Under the pieces are notes generated by a model, which did not search any database, was not told where the DNA came from, and saw only the letters and a program-made list of their open reading frames with translations. From contig JBBSLP010000052.1 in assembly GCA_038255145.1 (NCBI GenBank), positions 1-44,876 on the forward strand: a stretch of 44,876 bases of DNA. Direction: 5' to 3'. This document shows, in pieces, positions 1 to 6,250 of the stretch; position 1 is the stretch's first letter; every line of letters starts with the position of its first letter. Source of the DNA: WHTX01 sp038255145 (GTDB taxonomy: Bacteria > Actinomycetota > Acidimicrobiia > Acidimicrobiales > CAIXPF01). Position numbers and translations under genes: made by a program.

Positions 1-521
1 CGGTCGTCGGGACGCTGCTGTGGGGTGCCGTCGGCGGGCCCGCGGGCGTCTGCGCCTACCGCGCCGCAAACACGCTCGACGCGATGGTCGGCCACCGCTC
101 GCCGCGCTATGCGGACTTCGGCTGGGCCTCGGCCCGCCTCGACGACGCCGCCGCCTGGGTGCCGGCCCGGCTTTGCGCCCTGGCCGTGGCAGCCGTGCAC
201 CCCGCACGGGCCGGTGACGTGTGGACGGCGGTGCGCACCCAGGCCCCGGCCCACCCGTCGCCCAACTCGGGCGTGGCCGAAGCCGCCTTCGCCGCCGCCC
301 TGGGCCTGCGCCTCGGCGGCACCAACCGCTACGGCGACCGGGTCGAGGTCCGCCCTCAGCTGGGCGTGGGTGACCCACCCCGAGGGGCCGACGTGGGCCG
401 AGCCTGCGACCTGCTGGTGCAGGTGAGCCACGTGACCGCCGGGGCTCTGACCGGTGTCGCCGTGGTGGCCGCCGTGGTCGGGCGCCGTCGCCACGGGTTC
501 CGGCACCGCCGCGGGCGCTGA
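1..521 (+). CDS. cbiB: Adenosylcobinamide-phosphate synthase, C-terminal part
   Basis: This is the 3' part of a gene that begins outside the window; the frame is read from base 3 and gives 172 residues before TGA. CbiB/CobD is an integral membrane protein that joins aminopropanol (phosphate) to adenosylcobyric acid in cobalamin synthesis. The visible tail has the family landmarks: YRAANTLDAMVGH near the start, then RYADFGWASARLDD, WVPARL, the HPSPNSGVAEAAFA block and GGTNRYGDRVE. The last ~25 residues are hydrophobic and then basic (VVAAVVGRRRHGFRHRR), fitting a terminal membrane helix with a positive tail. No other cobalamin gene lies downstream, so any operon would be upstream. Identification is firm; the N-terminus cannot be judged. 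Confidence 0.9.
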   Translation, partial: VVGTLLWGAVGGPAGVCAYRAANTLDAMVGHRSPRYADFGWASARLDDAAAWVPARLCALAVAAVHPARAGDVWTAVRTQAPAHPSPNSGVAEAAFAAALGLRLGGTNRYGDRVEVRPQLGVGDPPRGADVGRACDLLVQVSHVTAGALTGVAVVAAVVGRRRHGFRHRRGR

Positions 522-525
522 CGTT

Positions 526-1290
526 TCAGAAGGCGCCGTGGCGGCCCTCGCCAGCCGCGAAGCGGGCGGCACCGTCCCGGGTCTCACCCGAGGTGATGGT
601 GGCCAGGCCAAGGCGGTGCTCGTTGACCAGGGCCTGGTCGAGGGACAGGTCCCACTGTTCGTGGGCCGAACGTCGGTCGCTGCGCAGGCACAGCTGGGGG
701 AACGCGGCGATCTGGGTGGCCAGCTCGACGGCGGCGTCCAGGGCGTCGCCGGGGTCCACCACCCGGTTGACCAGACCCATGCGCTGGGCTTCCTCGGCTC
801 CCACCCCCCGTCCCGTGAGGATGAGGTCGAGGGCGTGGCTCTGGCCGATGAGCCGGGGCAGGCGGATGGTGCCCCCGTCGACCAGGGGGACCCCCCAACG
901 GCGGCAGTAGACACCGAAGGTGGCGTCGCGGGCGACGACCCGCAGGTCGCACCACGTGGCCAGTTCCAGCCCGCCGGCCACGGCGTGGCCTTCGACGGCG
1001 GCGATGACCGGCTTGCCCACGGTCATGCGGGTCACGCCCAGGGGCCCATCAGCAGGCAGGGGGTCGACCCGGTTGCCCCGTCCGGTGGCGATGGCCTTGA
1101 GGTCGGCGCCGGCGCAGAACGTGCCGCCGGAGCCCCAGAGCACGGCCACGGCGGCCTCGTCGTCGGCGTCGAAGGCCCGGAAGGCCGCGGCCAGCTCGGT
1201 GGCCGTGGGCCCGTCGACGGCGTTGCGGACCTCGGGCCGGTCGAGGATGACGACCTCGACCGGGCCCCGGCGTTCGGTGCGGACGGTCAT
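526..1290 (-). CDS. Crotonase / enoyl-CoA hydratase-isomerase family protein
   Basis: 254 residues, normal length for a single-domain crotonase. Both oxyanion-hole segments are visible: GTFCAGADLKA (around 57-67) and GHAVAGGLELA (101-111). The glutamate matching Glu144 of rat mitochondrial enoyl-CoA hydratase is present (E109, in GGLEL). The position of the second catalytic glutamate (rat Glu164, in QPE) is C129 in FGVYCRRWGVP. This makes classical hydration doubtful, and another crotonase reaction or an atypical hydratase is possible. It is convergent with cbiB, four bases apart. ATG at 1290 is preceded six bases upstream by TAGATT, consistent with a leaderless transcript. The family call is firm; the substrate is unknown. 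Confidence 0.9.
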   Translation of the reverse strand: MTVRTERRGPVEVVILDRPEVRNAVDGPTATELAAAFRAFDADDEAAVAVLWGSGGTFCAGADLKAIATGRGNRVDPLPADGPLGVTRMTVGKPVIAAVEGHAVAGGLELATWCDLRVVARDATFGVYCRRWGVPLVDGGTIRLPRLIGQSHALDLILTGRGVGAEEAQRMGLVNRVVDPGDALDAAVELATQIAAFPQLCLRSDRRSAHEQWDLSLDQALVNEHRLGLATITSGETRDGAARFAAGEGRHGAF

Positions 1291-1296
1291 GGCCGG

Positions 1297-1302
1297 AATC
1301 TA
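1297..1302 (-). promoter_or_regulatory. Putative -10 hexamer TAGATT, leaderless crotonase gene
   Basis: On the minus strand TAGATT ends six bases before the ATG at 1290. That spacing puts the likely transcription start on or near the start codon. No clear Shine-Dalgarno sequence is present. It is one of a set of similarly placed TAnnnT hexamers in this window. Confidence 0.5.
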
Positions 1303-1379
1303 GGGGAGGCCGTGGCGGGCCCGCCCCGGGGATGGCCGGTGCCGCAGCGGGCGGTTCGGGGGCCGGTGGGGCTCGCCGC

Positions 1380-1385
1380 TAGCTT
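1380..1385 (+). promoter_or_regulatory. Putative -10 hexamer TAGCTT, leaderless membrane protein gene
   Basis: TAGCTT is followed by seven bases and the ATG at 1393. There is no ribosome binding site between them, so a leaderless start is likely. It also favours 1393 over more upstream starts in the same frame. Confidence 0.5.
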
Positions 1386-1392
1386 CCCGGCC

Positions 1393-1803
1393 ATGCTCTA
1401 CGCCGCCATCGGGTCGACCGGCTACAAGTTGCTGCTCATCGTGCACCTGCTGGCCGTGGTCACCGCCTTCGGCCCCCTGTTCGCCTTCACCTCACTGCGC
1501 AAGGCCGGGCCCGAGGTGGCCCTGCGGCTGTACCTGCGGGTGGTGCTCCCCGCCCTGGTCGTGGTGTGGGTGGCGGGCATGGGCCTGGTGGGCATGAGCG
1601 ACAAGGTGTGGCAGATGAAGCAGGGCTGGATCTCGGCCTCACTCGCCGTGTGGCTGATCCTGCTGGGCCTGGGCATCTTCGTCATGCGCCCTGCGCTCAA
1701 GGCCGGGGAGGCCGGCTCCGCCCGGGTGGGCATGGCCACGGGGATCAGCCACCTGCTCGTCGTGGTCGCCATCTACCTGATGGTCTTCAAGCCCGGCCTC
1801 TGA
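1393..1803 (+). CDS. Small integral membrane protein (DUF2269-like)
   Basis: 136 residues with four likely membrane helices: LLLIVHLLAVVTAFGPLFAFT (about 12-32), VVLPALVVVWVAGMGLVGM (about 51-69), ISASLAVWLILLGLGIFVM (about 79-97) and ISHLLVVVAIYLMVF (about 117-131). The layout resembles DUF2269-type small membrane proteins (histidine in the first helix, VGP-like turn), but the assignment rests on pattern only. The frame is open far upstream, but that part antisenses the crotonase gene. The ATG at 1393 is chosen because TAGCTT sits seven bases before it. No operon partner is evident; the S1 gene converges on it. Function unknown. Confidence 0.75.
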   Translation: MLYAAIGSTGYKLLLIVHLLAVVTAFGPLFAFTSLRKAGPEVALRLYLRVVLPALVVVWVAGMGLVGMSDKVWQMKQGWISASLAVWLILLGLGIFVMRPALKAGEAGSARVGMATGISHLLVVVAIYLMVFKPGL

Positions 1804-1899
1804 CCGCCTCGCGTGTGCGGTGTCCCCGAACCGGACGCAGGGGAGTACCGCGGGCGTATGCGGATGCGTTCAGTCGGGGAACCCCACCCGGCGGCCGGG

Positions 1900-3654
1900 T
1901 CAGAACTGGACGGCTTGGTTCACCGAGAGGTCGAGTCGACGGCGTCGGCGGTCGACCCGCAGCACCTTGACGAGGACCTCGTCGCCGGGGGTGACGACCT
2001 CTTCGGGCAGGTGGATGCGGTGCTCGGCCAGCTCGGACACGTGGACCAGGCCCTCGACCCCGTCCTCGATGCGTACGAAGGCGCCGAAGTCGACCAGGCG
2101 GGTGACCGTGCCCTGGACGATCTTGCCCTCGACGACGCCGCGCAGGGGGTCGGGGCGGACCGCCCGCAGCGACAGGCTGATCTTCTTGTTGCCCTCCTTG
2201 ACGGAGAGCACCTTGACCTCGATCTCGTCACCCACGTTGACCACGTCGGTGGTGCGCTCGACCCGTTCCCACGACAGCTCGGACAGGTGGAGCAGGCCCC
2301 GCACCCCACCGAGGTCGACGAAGGCGCCGAAGTCGGTGACCGTGGCCACCCGGCCCCGCCGGAGCTGACCGGGGGCGAGCTCACCCAGCAGTTCGTTCAC
2401 CCGCAACTTCTCGTGCTGGCGCAACAGGGCCCGCCGGGACACGACGACCTTGTCGGCGGCCTTGTCGGCCTCGGTCACCAGGCCCTCGACGGTCTGGCCC
2501 ACGTAGGAGCCCAGGTCATCGACCCGGCGCAGCTCGATCTGCGACGCGGGCAGGAAGGCCCGCACCCCCACGTCGAGCACGACCCCGCCCTTGACCACCT
2601 CGGTGACCGTGCCACTGACGGGCACACCGGCCGCCTGGGCCTCTTCGATGCGCTGCCAGGCCCGCTGCTTGACGGCCCAGGTGCGCGACAGGACGATGCG
2701 CTTGGCCCGGTCCTCGCGGACGAGCACCGCCGTCTCGATCTCCTCGCCCACGGTCACGACCTGGCTGGGGTCGGTCTTGCCGTCGTTGGAGAAGTGGCGG
2801 CGGCCGATGACCCCCGTCCGTCCCTCGCCCAGGTCGACCACGACCTCCTGGTCATCGACCGCGGTCACGTGGCCCGAGACCAGTTCACCGGAGTGGTAGC
2901 CGGCCTCTTCGGCCGGGGTGGGCCCGCTGGCCACCACCGGGGCGGGGGTGGCGCTCTGCGTGGGGGGCGGGGGAACGGTGCCCGCAGGCCGGGGCGGTGC
3001 CGCCGGGCGCGACGACCGGGGCCCGCCACCGGGACCTCCCTGGCGGCCGGGGCCGGGCGGCGGCGGCGGCCGGGTGCCGGCGGCGGCAGGCACCGGGGCG
3101 GTGGGGGTCACGTCGGGCGGCGCGGGGTCGAAGGCGGGGGTGTCGCCAGCGAGCGCGGCCACCTCCACGATCTCGGAGCCATCACCGTCGGCCAGCTCGA
3201 GCGCAGCCTCGTCCGCGGTGATGTCGTCGCTGGTCCCCGGGTCGAGACCGGCGCCACCGTAGGGCCCGGTGTCGACGGCTTCGGCACCAGCCTCGGGAGC
3301 GACAACCTCGGGAGCGACAACCTCGGGAGCAGCAGCCTCGGGCACGTCAACGTCGGGCACGGCAACGTCGGGCGCGACGACCTCAGGAGCGACGTCGGCC
3401 ACGTCGGACCCGTCGGCGTCGGCCAGCTCCAGCTGCTCGCTGATGTCGGTCGTCTCCGGTGCCACCTCGACAGGGGAGGCGTGGGTCTCGACGGCGGCGT
3501 CGGGAGCATCCGCGCCCGCGGTCGTGCCGCCGGCCGGGGCGGTGGCGTCCTCGGGCGCCGTCTCCCGAGCCACCGTGGGCGGTTCCTCGGGAAGGTTGGC
3601 GGAGTCGTCGTTGCCCTCGGCGGGTACGGCGGATGGCGTGGCGTTGGTGTCCAC
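1900..3654 (-). CDS. S1-domain RNA-binding protein, RpsA-like, with long acidic N-terminus
   Basis: 584 residues. The last ~330 hold four S1 (OB-fold) repeats at about 255-325, 343-408, 428-498 and 508-578. Repeats 3 and 4 have the classic DFGAFVDLGGVRGLLHLSEL and DFGAFVRIEDGVEGLVHVSEL signatures, and repeat 2 has the KGGVVLDVGVRAFLPASQI segment typical of ribosomal protein S1. The order matches actinobacterial RpsA, which binds mRNA on the 30S subunit. Residues 1-250 are unlike usual RpsA: acidic, Ala/Pro/Val-rich, with 5-residue VAPEV/VPDVD-type repeats (about 90-122) and a Pro/Gly-rich linker (195-245). It may be the main S1 protein or a paralogue. GTG at 3654 follows a possible AGG-type ribosome site. 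It converges with the 1393 gene. Confidence 0.85.
   Translation of the reverse strand: MDTNATPSAVPAEGNDDSANLPEEPPTVARETAPEDATAPAGGTTAGADAPDAAVETHASPVEVAPETTDISEQLELADADGSDVADVAPEVVAPDVAVPDVDVPEAAAPEVVAPEVVAPEAGAEAVDTGPYGGAGLDPGTSDDITADEAALELADGDGSEIVEVAALAGDTPAFDPAPPDVTPTAPVPAAAGTRPPPPPGPGRQGGPGGGPRSSRPAAPPRPAGTVPPPPTQSATPAPVVASGPTPAEEAGYHSGELVSGHVTAVDDQEVVVDLGEGRTGVIGRRHFSNDGKTDPSQVVTVGEEIETAVLVREDRAKRIVLSRTWAVKQRAWQRIEEAQAAGVPVSGTVTEVVKGGVVLDVGVRAFLPASQIELRRVDDLGSYVGQTVEGLVTEADKAADKVVVSRRALLRQHEKLRVNELLGELAPGQLRRGRVATVTDFGAFVDLGGVRGLLHLSELSWERVERTTDVVNVGDEIEVKVLSVKEGNKKISLSLRAVRPDPLRGVVEGKIVQGTVTRLVDFGAFVRIEDGVEGLVHVSELAEHRIHLPEEVVTPGDEVLVKVLRVDRRRRRLDLSVNQAVQF
3290..3390. repeat. 15-bp coding repeats in the S1-protein N-terminus
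   Basis: About six degenerate 15-bp units of the type GGGAGCGACAACCTC run in tandem (plus-strand view). On the coding minus strand they encode the pentapeptide series VAPEV / VAPDV / VPDVD / VPEAA. Because the period is a multiple of three, copy number can change without shifting the frame. Several units are identical at DNA level, which suggests recent expansion. Confidence 0.75.
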
Positions 3655-3959
3655 GGGGGCCTGCCTCGCGTGACGTCGTGGTTCAGCTCCACCCCGTTGG
3701 CCCCGGGAGCCCGGCAGCCGTCGGCGGTGGTCGGTGCGCCCGGTGACCCGGACGACCCCCCATCATGCCCCCCCAGCGCCACCTCTGCCCGGTGAAGCCC
3801 TGTTCGGTGCCCACCGGCGAACGCCGCGTGTCGACCTCATGACGGTCGCGCCTTGATCCCGTAGATCGATGAAACTGCCCACGGACGGTGGCGTTGAAGC
3901 CTTCGAGAACCCTGAGACGACACAACGGGTGTCACTCGGGACGGTGGAGGACTCGGCAC
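3655..3959. other. 305-bp intergenic region between divergent S1 and secreted-protein genes
   Basis: This gap separates the start of the S1 gene (minus) from the start of the small secreted protein (plus). Bases 3840-3930 are less GC-rich than the surroundings, as expected for a promoter region. No -10/-35 pair, operator or RNA gene could be named with confidence. Open frames here look like random high-GC frames. Confidence 0.4.
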
Positions 3960-4379
3960 ATGCGGACGAAGGCGAAGCGGTCGACGAGACGGTCGGTGGC
4001 CAGGGCTGCGATCGTGCTCGGTGCGCTCACAGGTGTGCTCGGCGGCATCGGCATGACCGTGGTCGAGAGCGGGTCGACAGCTGGTGCCGTCACCCCCGAG
4101 GTGGCCACGATGCCCACCGCTGTCGCCACTCCTGGTGTTGACGCTGCGGTCGTGGCCCCCGTGGTCGCTCCCATCGTCGCCCCCGTCGTGGCCACGGCCA
4201 TCGTGGCCGCCAGCACCGCACCCGAGGCCGGGACGGCCCCGGCGTCGTTGGCCGTCGTCCCCGACGCGGCCTCCTTCGCGGCCATCGCCGACTACGTCTC
4301 CCCCGACGGTTCCTACGCCCGAATCGGCGAGGTGGAGATCTCCTCCGCCCGGGTCAGCCGGGCGACCACCGGTGGCTGA
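3960..4379 (+). CDS. Small secreted Ala/Val-rich protein
   Basis: 139 residues, not assigned to a known family. A basic N-terminus (MRTKAKRSTRRSVAR) leads into a hydrophobic stretch (AAIVLGALTGVLGGIGMTVV, about 16-35), which looks like a signal peptide or single membrane anchor. Then comes a low-complexity VAPVVAPIVAPVVATAIVAA segment and a more ordinary C-terminus (YVSPDGSYARIGEVEISSARVSRATTGG). ATG at 3960 is preceded by a good ribosome site, GGTGGAGG at 3942-3949. An upstream ATG at 3888 is open but lacks such a site. The stop overlaps the start of the next gene by 8 bp, so the two are probably cotranslated. Confidence 0.6.
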   Translation: MRTKAKRSTRRSVARAAIVLGALTGVLGGIGMTVVESGSTAGAVTPEVATMPTAVATPGVDAAVVAPVVAPIVAPVVATAIVAASTAPEAGTAPASLAVVPDAASFAAIADYVSPDGSYARIGEVEISSARVSRATTGG

Positions 4380-4719
4380 GATCGTGGGCACGGGCGCGGC
4401 AGGCCAGCCCCGCAGCAGCCTGAGCGTCATCCTGCTCGGCATCGTGACGCTGGGCATCGACGAGATGAAGCGGTGGTCGGGTCGGGGCGTCGGCGGGGGC
4501 ATCGGCCTGCTGCTGGCCATCTTCGTGGGCTTCGTCAACTGGTTCCTCCTGCCTTCCGAGATCGCCGGCCTGTACCGGTCGTCGGGCCGTGAGGCCCCGG
4601 TGAGCGGCCTGACCGGGCTGTGGATCCTGTTGCCCGTGGTCGGCGGCATCATCTGGGTGGTCAAGGTCCAGGGCGCGCTCAACCGCTTCTGGACCGAGGC
4701 TCCCGGCGTCCAGGGCTGA
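4372..4719 (+). CDS. Small membrane protein, DUF4234-like
   Basis: 115 residues from GTG at 4372, inside the end of the preceding secreted-protein gene. The beginning (AGQPRSSLSVILLGIVTLGID) resembles the start of DUF4234 proteins, where a charged residue precedes a helix ending in VTLG(I/F). Further hydrophobic segments are GGGIGLLLAIFVGFVNWFLL and TGLWILLPVVGGIIWVVKV, giving about three helices. The overlap with the secreted protein suggests they work together, perhaps at the membrane. The longer frame open upstream is antisense-like Pro/Ser/Arg sequence and is rejected. The stop codon lies in a 15-bp direct repeat (4711-4745). Confidence 0.65.
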   Translation: MAEIVGTGAAGQPRSSLSVILLGIVTLGIDEMKRWSGRGVGGGIGLLLAIFVGFVNWFLLPSEIAGLYRSSGREAPVSGLTGLWILLPVVGGIIWVVKVQGALNRFWTEAPGVQG

Positions 4720-4745
4720 ACCAGCGCACGCAGGGCTGAACCAGC
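4711..4745. repeat. 15-bp direct repeat over a stop codon
   Basis: CAGGGCTGAACCAGC occurs at 4711-4725 and again at 4731-4745 (period 20). The first copy contains the TGA of the DUF4234-like gene, the second another TGA in a different frame. Confidence 0.8.
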
Positions 4746-4772
4746 CCCCGCCGAGCTGATCAGGCGATGCCG

Positions 4773-5264
4773 TCAGCTGGCCGTACCCCGGCCGGCGGGG
4801 TGGCGTCGGCGACCGGCGGCCAGGGCCGCCCGGCGGGAGCGCTTGCGGTTGGCCGCCGTGCGCAACACCTCGGGGCGGTCGCTGCCCGGGGCCAGGGCCT
4901 GGTGGGCGTACAGGAAGTCGAGCCACAACACGATCGCCTCGCCCAGGCCGGGCGGCGGATCGACGCCGTGGGCCGCGCACCACGCCCGCCCGTCACCGCC
5001 GAGCAGGGCGTCGACCCGGGCCTCGGTCCACACCTTGGGCGAGATCCTGCCCACCCGGCCGGCATCGAGTGCGCAGCCGGCCACCACGGTGAGGGCGTCC
5101 GTGGCGCATCCCCGGCCCGAGCGCAGGCCCCACGCCCGCACCCGGAGCACGACCTGGCGCAGCTCGAGGTCGAGCTGGCGCACGGGGGCCAGGGGGGTGC
5201 CCCGACGGGCGGGGCGGGAGGAACGGTGGGCGGCGGGAGCGAGGTCGGAAGCCATGGCCCGCAT
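4773..5264 (-). CDS. Hypothetical protein
   Basis: 163 residues; no family recognised. The N-terminal third is Arg/Ala/Pro-rich. The middle looks folded and mostly helical: LELRQVVLRVRAWGLRSGRGCATDALTVVAGCALDAGRVGRISPKVWTEARVDALLG, then GLGEAIVLWLDFLYAHQAL. It ends in a basic tail (AANRKRSRRAALAAGRRRHPAGRG) that could bind nucleic acid. No signal peptide or membrane helix is seen. The ATG at 5264 is preferred because AGGA lies five bases before it; the frame extends to 5285, and ATG 5255 is another option. Two cysteines sit close together (GRGCATDALTVVAGCA). Its neighbours give no hint of a role. Confidence 0.6.
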   Translation of the reverse strand: MRAMASDLAPAAHRSSRPARRGTPLAPVRQLDLELRQVVLRVRAWGLRSGRGCATDALTVVAGCALDAGRVGRISPKVWTEARVDALLGGDGRAWCAAHGVDPPPGLGEAIVLWLDFLYAHQALAPGSDRPEVLRTAANRKRSRRAALAAGRRRHPAGRGTAS

Positions 5265-5329
5265 CTTCGTCCTGAGGTGTGACAACGAAGGCCCGTGCTG
5301 CGGCCCCGCGGACCAGACGGCGCCGGTTG

Positions 5330-5364
5330 TCAGCCGTCAGCCGTCAGCCGTCAGCCGTCAGCCG
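5330..5364. repeat. 7-bp tandem repeat (CAGCCGT, five copies) over a stop codon
   Basis: Four full CAGCCGT copies and a fifth nearly complete one occupy 5331-5364. On the minus strand they read CTGACGG, so TGA recurs every seven bases (5358, 5351, 5344, 5337, 5330). The first is the stop of the lipoprotein gene. Since 7 is not a multiple of three, stops occur in all frames. Confidence 0.85.
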
Positions 5365-6191
5365 CCGGTCGTGGGTGCGGCGGGGACCGGGGGGTCGAGG
5401 GCCACGGAGCAGCGTTCGAAGGCCCGGGCCATGGGGCCGGAGAGGGCGGACCCCTCGACGGGCAGGGCGACGGCCTCGAGCACGGCGTCGCGCACCAGGG
5501 CGGTCACCGAGCCATCGCTGGTCAGTTCGGTGACCACACAGGTCAGCTGGCCGGTGGTCAAGGGAGCCAGACCTTCGAGACGCTGGAGCTCGGTCCGCAC
5601 CACGGCACCGATGTCGAAGCAGGCCACGAAGGCGTCGGCGAAGCGCTCCCGTTCCGTCCCGTCGAGGACGGCGACGTCGACCGAGCTCGACGGGCCGAGC
5701 CGGCGACCCGCCCGGGCCAGGGCATCGAGGCCGACGCCATCCACCAGCCTGACGGCCAGGCACCGGGCCTGGATCTCGCTGAGACCGCCGTCCCCGCCGA
5801 CGTGGCCGCTGTCGACCAGGTCACGCACCATGGCCTCGACGACGGCATCGGTCGGCGGGGTGACCGTGGGATCGGCCTCGGAGGCGCCGAGGTCCGCACC
5901 ATCGGCCACCGGTCCCGGTCCGGCCCCCATGGTGGTGGCCGTGCCACCCGTGGCTTCGCTGCCCGGGGCCGCGGGGTCGCCCCCGGTGCAGGCGGCAGCG
6001 CCGAGCACGAGGGCGAGGATCACGCCCACCGCGGGGACGAGCGCCGCCCGTCGGGACGGTCGCAACGCGGGGAGCGGATGCAGCGGCGGGGAGGCGCGCC
6101 GGTCCGGAGACGGCGGACGGGGCGGCGCCGACCTCGCCCCGGGAACGGAACCGTCCCCCGGATCGCGGTGCGGTCGTCCAACGTCGAGCAC
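5358..6191 (-). CDS. Probable lipoprotein of unknown function
   Basis: 277 residues. After an unusually long Pro/Arg-rich N-terminus (1-50) comes a hydrophobic stretch and lipobox-like ALVPAVGVILALVLGAAAC, with the likely lipidated cysteine at 68. A Thr/Gly/Asp-rich linker follows, typical of actinobacterial lipoproteins. The globular part (about 110-270) contains four spaced cysteines (ARCLAVR, VACFDIG, LTCVVTE, ERCSVAL), suggesting two disulfides and perhaps a duplicated helical unit. GTG at 6191 is supported by TACGCT eight bases upstream. If the true start is further in, the protein would have a normal-length signal. The stop lies in a 7-bp tandem repeat. No family recognised. Confidence 0.7.
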   Translation of the reverse strand: MLDVGRPHRDPGDGSVPGARSAPPRPPSPDRRASPPLHPLPALRPSRRAALVPAVGVILALVLGAAACTGGDPAAPGSEATGGTATTMGAGPGPVADGADLGASEADPTVTPPTDAVVEAMVRDLVDSGHVGGDGGLSEIQARCLAVRLVDGVGLDALARAGRRLGPSSSVDVAVLDGTERERFADAFVACFDIGAVVRTELQRLEGLAPLTTGQLTCVVTELTSDGSVTALVRDAVLEAVALPVEGSALSGPMARAFERCSVALDPPVPAAPTTGG

Positions 6192-6199
6192 GGGGCGTC

Positions 6200-6205
6200 A
6201 GCGTA
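6200..6205 (-). promoter_or_regulatory. Putative -10 hexamer TACGCT for the lipoprotein gene
   Basis: On the minus strand TACGCT is followed by eight bases and then the GTG at 6191. No Shine-Dalgarno is visible, which fits a leaderless or near-leaderless start. Confidence 0.45.
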
Positions 6206-6250
6206 ACGACACGTACAGCGGCATCCTGGCGGGCAAATCCCCCAATCGGG

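Noticed and set aside
454..1392. Long plus-strand open frame leading into the small membrane protein
   Set aside because: It runs antisense to a clear crotonase and encodes low-complexity Gly/Ala/Asp sequence. The membrane protein starts at 1393 behind its own -10 hexamer.
1813..3795. 660-codon plus-strand open frame
   Set aside because: It mirrors the S1-domain gene, whose four S1 repeats are unmistakable. The plus frame is His/Asp/Leu/Gly-rich, typical of an antisense shadow in high-GC DNA.
5330..5364. CRISPR-like array
   Set aside because: The 7-bp units are contiguous without spacers. The 17-bp repeat at 40888 likewise has no spacers, so neither is a CRISPR array.
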